This document shows positions 23,712-26,804 of a stretch of DNA of 26,804 nucleotides, piece by piece. The position numbers and the translations under genes were made by a program. Positions within the stretch are counted from its first letter, which is position 1. The number at the start of each line of letters is the position of its first letter. A model generated the notes under the pieces. It ran no database searches, was not told the DNA's origin, and saw nothing but the letters and a program-made list of their open reading frames with translations. The DNA comes from CAYVFC01 sp964450715 (GTDB lineage: Bacteria; Myxococcota_A; Polyangia; Polyangiales; JAFGIB01), in the NCBI GenBank assembly GCA_964450715.1, contig CAYVFC010000110.1, positions 1 to 26,804 of the forward strand. Reading direction: 5' to 3'.

Positions 23712-23730
23712 GTTAATAGTTATCATTAAC
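23712..23730 (-). promoter_or_regulatory. Fur-box-like palindrome
   Basis: GTTAATAGTTATCATTAAC matches the 19-base Fur consensus GATAATGATAATCATTATC at 14 positions on this strand and 15 on the other. It is an AT-rich island in GC-rich DNA, 57 bases before the DUF2293 start, in the position of a core promoter. Fur control is inferred; the family of that gene has no known iron role. Confidence 0.5.
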
Positions 23731-23811
23731 CGCGCCTTCCTCCAATCATAGCGTGTTTTTCAAGCGTTTCGGTAAGGAAGACGTTGTAGGTCTTGACCCG
23801 GAGGCCGGCTC

Positions 23812-23943
23812 GTTACCCTGGCAAACGCCGGAATAGACACCGGCAAGGGCGCCAGCGAGAAGCACGACCTCGTCGCCCGCATCGACGGGGTCAGCGTACA
23901 CGCCGCCACCTGCGTAGACGGGCGCGACCGCAAGCGGCTCGAG
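23812..23943 (+). pseudogene. IS91-type (Y2) transposase fragment, left part
   Basis: The + frame reads ARIDGVSVHAATCVDGRDRK then RLE, which resembles the (D)GxSxHA...DRxxLERLCRY block of Y2/IS801-type transposases (PF04986). The similarity ends at 23943, exactly where the serine recombinase sequence begins on the other strand. No start codon or upstream transposase domain is present. The matching downstream part lies at the right edge of the window. Confidence 0.5.
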
Positions 23944-23955
23944 TCGTCCGTGGTC

Positions 23956-25469
23956 TCTGCTCGCCAGATCGCAGGGAAGTCGGTAGCGAGCGCGGCGATC
24001 CGATCGCGGTTCTGCGGGGAGAGAGTGCTTTGGTCCGTTTGCTGACGGCGCTCATATTCTTCCTGCGCTTGCGCCAGCATGCGAAGTTTATCGTTCCAAT
24101 CTGCCTCGAGTGTATCGGCCACCAGACGGTTGTCCGGGTCTACTCGCAAATAGCGCCGCCGTGCTGCCCCCGCCTCGTAGCGAGCTCGCTCGACCTGCTC
24201 CTTGCGCAACCGGTCCGCTTCCTCGAAGCGCTGCGCGAGCTCGTCCTGAACCGACAGCGCAACCTCCAGCGCCATAGGAGTGACAGCTTCGACGATGAGC
24301 TTGCCGACCGCGTCGTCGATACTGCCGCCGGGGATCACCTGGCACTTCTCAGCTGCACAGCGCACGGGGCCCAGCGAGCAAAAGTACGAAGGCACGCGGC
24401 GCTCTTGGCGGTGATAGTAGCGAACGGACATGTGCTTGCCGCAGATGCCGCACAGAGCAATTCCCTGCAGCAACGCCGAGCCCTCGCGCGGCGGAGTTGT
24501 GCCCTTGTGCCCCCGCGTACGCCAATTGTTCTCGTACAAGCGCCGCTGATTCTCCTCGAATTGGTCCCAACTGATGTAGCTCGGATGTGCGTCGCGCAGC
24601 AGCACAGACCACTGCTCACGCGCCAGCTTGCGTGTGGTGCGCCGGCCTTCGTTGCTGCTCTTTCGCTGTCGCGTGCGGCCGAGCACGTATCAGCCGGCGT
24701 ATCGTGGATTGTGCAGAACCTCGAGAGTGCGGCTGTAGCTCAACTCGTTCCAGACCAACTCACCCATGCGCGGCCCATGAGGCGGGCGGCACGGAAAGCG
24801 CAGGGCTTTTGTGGCGAATTCCCTCGCGGTAATTCCCGCCGAACCGGTGCGGCGAAAAGTCGTAAACAGGCTGCGCACCGCATCTTGCACCTGTCGGTCG
24901 GGATCGAGCAGCACTTTGCCTGCGGCGTCGTAAACGAACCCGACCGGCAGGCGGATCTGCAGCTCGCCTCTTTTCGCCTTGGCCATATAGCCACCGCGCA
25001 TACGGGCGCGCAGGATATGCAATTCTGCTTCGCTCATGGTCCCTTTCAATCCGAGCAGCAAGCGGTCATTGAAGTGAGCCGGGTCGTAAATGCCGTCTTC
25101 GTCCAGAATCAGCGTGTCGGTCAGAGCGCATATTTCTAGGAGCCGATGCCAGTCGCTCGAGTTGCGCGCCAGGCGGGAGACTTCCAGGCCCATGACAATG
25201 CCGGCGCGACCGGTTCCAACCTCGCCCACCAGGCGCTGAAATCCCGCGCGGTCCTTAGCCGAGGCGCCCGATTGGCCCAGGTCGCTGTCAATCACAACAA
25301 TGCGCTCCTGCGGCCAGCCGAGAGCCACGGCGCGTCGGCGCAGGTCATACTGCCGGCGTGTACTTTCAGTATTCTCCATCACCTGCTGCAGAGTCGATTG
25401 CCGCACGTAGAGATAGGCCGTGCGGCGTAAATGGTCGGGCGTTACCTTGTCATGCAGGTCATTGCTCAT
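23956..25469 (-). pseudogene. large serine recombinase, in-frame stop and truncated 3' end
   Basis: A resolvase/invertase-type recombinase. The N-terminal catalytic domain has YLYVRQSTLQQV with nucleophile Ser25, then DSDLGQSGASAKDRAGFQRL, VSRLARNSSDWHRLLE and LGLKGTMSEAELHILRARM. The recombinase domain follows (FATKALRFP region to NPRYAG). A TGA at 24692-24690 interrupts the frame after NPRYAG; the same frame resumes immediately (YVLGRTRQ) with the zinc-ribbon CGICGKH...CSLG and coiled-coil region. Similarity ends near DFPAIWR (about 23960), where homologues continue further, and the rest of the frame is antisense to a transposase fragment. AGGAG lies eight bases before the ATG. The start overlaps the preceding small ORF by 11 bases. 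It is probably inactive unless the stop is read through. Confidence 0.8.
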
Positions 25470-25776
25470 AGCGCATCTCCTGTGGCTGTACAGAGGCGGT
25501 CATCGCCATCTGCGTCAAAACGGACACCAACTCGTCATGCGCAACCGCTGCCCTTTGCTCTTGAACGATACCGGGCGGCCTGCCCACCGTCTCGGTGCCA
25601 CAGCTCGCCCAGGCACGCATCCACTCGGCCATCCCGCTGCGAATGAACAGGGCGAGACCACGGACGGCTGGCGCGGCTCGAGCATCGCCGAGCGCGAACT
25701 GGCGCAGCTCCTCGTAGCCCTGCACCCAATCGCCGCGGGCCGAGGAGTCGTTACCAGTGAGCGCATTGCTGGTCAG
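25459..25776 (-). CDS. third ORF of the serine-recombinase element
   Basis: About 100 residues containing GDWVQGYEELRQFALGD, VRGLALFIRSGMAEWMRAWAS and VLTQMAMTASVQ. This matches, from memory, the small GYEELR...GLALxxRxGMxxWxxAW protein that sits between the HTH gene and the recombinase in this element type; its role is unknown. It is in the -1 frame relative to the HTH gene and has no ATG or GTG near its beginning. A CTG (25776) overlaps the HTH stop (CTGA). Otherwise, a -1 slip on the nine-A run 25782-25790 would fuse it to the HTH protein. It ends 11 bases into the recombinase gene. Confidence 0.6.
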   Translation of the reverse strand: MTSNALTGNDSSARGDWVQGYEELRQFALGDARAAPAVRGLALFIRSGMAEWMRAWASCGTETVGRPPGIVQEQRAAVAHDELVSVLTQMAMTASVQPQEMRYEQ

Positions 25777-26240
25777 CGGTCTTTTTTTTTCTCGCGGGCC
25801 AACGCGCGCGCGATGGTCCTGTCGTGCACCGCCACTCGAAATCGCCGCCGAAGCAAAGCTTTGAGCGACGCCAGCGGCGTCGAGGGATTTGCCTCCAACT
25901 CGGCCGTGATGGCGCTGAGGGCTTCGGCGGTCAGCTTGTGTCCGCCCTTGGGTCCGCGCTTTTGGGGCAGCAGGCCAGATAAACCGCTGCGCCCGAAGTC
26001 GGCATCGAGCTTGTAGTAAGTCGGTCGCGAAACACCGAAGCATTTTGCGGTTTCGGCGACGGAACCGCCTTCGACGCGGACGCGGCGCAGCATCTCGTAG
26101 CGGACCTGCACCAGGTCGCGGCGGTCGAAGAAATCGCTGCTCGCGAAGATCTCGTCGCGTACCGCATCGGGCCGGCGGTTGAGGGCGCCTTGACGAATGA
26201 GGGCATCTGTCTTGCTGTCGGTTGGTTTTCGGCGAGGCAT
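25773..26240 (-). CDS. helix-turn-helix protein of the serine-recombinase element
   Basis: A 155-residue DNA-binding protein: VRYEMLRRVRVEGGSVAETAK followed by CFGVSRPTYYKLDADFGRSG is a transposase-like helix-turn-helix, then a second one in ALKALLRRRFRVAVHDRTIARAL (residues about 125-147 region). The protein ends EKKKDR within an A9 run. GGAGAAAGG precedes the ATG with suitable spacing, and a good sigma-70-like promoter lies just upstream. It is the usual partner of a DUF5372 gene, a small third ORF and a serine recombinase. It may guide target or end recognition. Confidence 0.75.
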   Translation of the reverse strand: MPRRKPTDSKTDALIRQGALNRRPDAVRDEIFASSDFFDRRDLVQVRYEMLRRVRVEGGSVAETAKCFGVSRPTYYKLDADFGRSGLSGLLPQKRGPKGGHKLTAEALSAITAELEANPSTPLASLKALLRRRFRVAVHDRTIARALAREKKKDR

Positions 26241-26272
26241 GAGCCTTTCTCCGGGCTGAGAGCGTGTAAATG

Positions 26273-26301
26273 TAATTACGACATACCATCATGGTTGTCA
26301 A
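26273..26301 (-). promoter_or_regulatory. sigma-70-like promoter of the recombinase element
   Basis: On the minus strand TTGACA (26301-26296) is followed after 17 bases by TAATTA (26278-26273). The spacer holds a small palindrome ACCATGATGGT that could be an operator. Transcription would begin about 26 bases before the HTH gene ATG. Confidence 0.55.
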
Positions 26302-26423
26302 CATCTTTCTGTGAGTAATACCCCGACGAATACGCGTCATTCGCTCACATAACTACCCGTTCTCTGTCTCCCACCTTTTCACCGCCTGACATATTTACCT
26401 TAACATATTTGGCGTAATTGTGT

Positions 26424-26681
26424 TTACACGTCCTCCGACGATCCCCGCTCGCACAGCTGCAAGATGATTTCGCCCAAGCGATTCAGATCGTCGATTCGAA
26501 ACAGACAGCGGCCGCGCGCAACTACAAGGAATGGTTCGACCGGTCCCAGACTTGTCCAGCCGATCGGCAGGCGGTAAACGCGCTCATCAGCTTCTAGGTA
26601 GACGTACTCGTCCGTGTAGTATCGTCGGCGGTCGACAACATCCAAGGTTCTGCCGTGCAAAGGGTGGAACGGATGTGTCAC
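26424..26681 (-). CDS. DUF5372-family small protein
   Basis: An 85-residue protein starting at GTG: MTHPFHPLHGRTLDVVDRRR at the start, then LPIGWTSLGPVEPFLVV and FRIDDLNRLGEIILQL. This matches the DUF5372 pattern (THPFHPLxGR...P..WT...PxDPFV), a family found in mobile elements next to an HTH gene and a serine recombinase. The function is unknown. A promoter 120 bases downstream serves the HTH gene, so this gene may be transcribed separately. It is the outermost gene of the element here. Confidence 0.7.
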   Translation of the reverse strand: MTHPFHPLHGRTLDVVDRRRYYTDEYVYLEADERVYRLPIGWTSLGPVEPFLVVARGRCLFRIDDLNRLGEIILQLCERGSSEDV

Positions 26682-26719
26682 CAGGGCCCGACGATCATCA
26701 GTCCGGCAATCACGTGCAT

Positions 26720-26804
26720 TGTGCCGAGGTTTCCGATGGAACCCAAGCGATCGTGCTCGACCCCCTGGACTTCATCGCCCGGCTCTGCGCGCTGGTGCCG
26801 CCGC
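26720..26804 (+). pseudogene. IS91-type (Y2) transposase fragment, right part (runs off window)
   Basis: The + frame reads CAEVSDGTQAIVLDPLDFIA then RLCALVPP, like the W-DGT-x-LxPLDFIARLCALVPPPR segment of Y2/IS801 transposases. In intact proteins this follows the block seen at 23812-23943 by about 40 residues, so both fragments look like halves of one gene split by the recombinase element. About 20-30 residues between them are missing. Confidence 0.55.

Noticed and set aside
23753..23836. Short + frame (VFFKRFGKEDVVGLDPEAGS) downstream of the Fur-like box
   Set aside because: Only 27 codons with no ribosome site and no recognised family; likely chance or a tiny remnant.
1..26804. tRNA, rRNA, riboswitch and CRISPR arrays
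   Set aside because: I looked for cloverleaf ends, conserved rRNA stretches and regularly spaced repeats and saw none; a covariance-model search would be needed to exclude small RNAs.

Overview
The window is GC-rich (most codons end in G or C). It carries lipoproteins whose Cys is followed by an Asp-rich stretch and a Gly/Ser/Thr-rich linker, PF12625-type AraC regulators, and abundant short palindromic intergenic repeats. This style fits a Myxococcota/deltaproteobacterial-type environmental genome. That assignment is an inference from gene style; there is no rRNA or tRNA here to test it.

Layout. (1) 240-6095: a small STAS-like protein (-) faces three + strand lipoprotein hydrolases: a type-B carboxylesterase and two tandem paralogous GHSxG lipases. 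All three are preceded by the same 67-bp element with conserved motifs at identical spacing (865-931, 2690-2756, 4421-4487), which points to a shared promoter or operator. (2) 6228-10576: an AraC-family regulator lies divergent from a pectinacetylesterase-type lipoprotein. Their shared upstream region holds two copies, 73 bp apart, of a three-part GTCAC array. A second AraC-family gene is convergent with the esterase. Between them lie a long palindrome and a DUF362-like gene fragment. (3) 10681-12624: a decayed iron/cobalamin uptake locus, with a TonB-dependent receptor lacking its N-terminal half placed head-to-head with a periplasmic binding protein broken at both ends. (4) 12648-15383: an intact ferritin, a 122-bp-period direct repeat, and a lipoprotein resembling clan GH-A glycoside hydrolases.

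(5) 15727-17238: an AbiEi/AbiEii toxin-antitoxin pair with an inverted-repeat operator around a probable leaderless promoter. (6) 17239-18804: a Cys-rich transposon-associated ORF and an intact-looking tyrosine recombinase. (7) 18838-23654 (-): an apparent operon of a DUF2293 protein, an unannotated 46-aa Lys-rich ORF, a large SNF2 helicase with a DUF3670-like domain, and a SWIM zinc-finger protein with a histone-H1-like tail. A Fur-box-like palindrome lies upstream. (8) 23812-26804: fragments of an IS91-type (Y2) transposase on both sides of a degenerate serine-recombinase element (DUF5372, HTH protein, small third ORF, recombinase with an in-frame stop and truncated 3' end).

Overall, the left half looks like a secreted-hydrolase regulon with dedicated regulators, and the right half is an accessory island with a toxin-antitoxin pair, a helicase/SWIM module and nested mobile elements. 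The strongest candidates for undescribed biology are the shared 67-bp element and the DUF2293/Lys-rich/SNF2/SWIM operon. No tools were run; all family names come from reading motifs.
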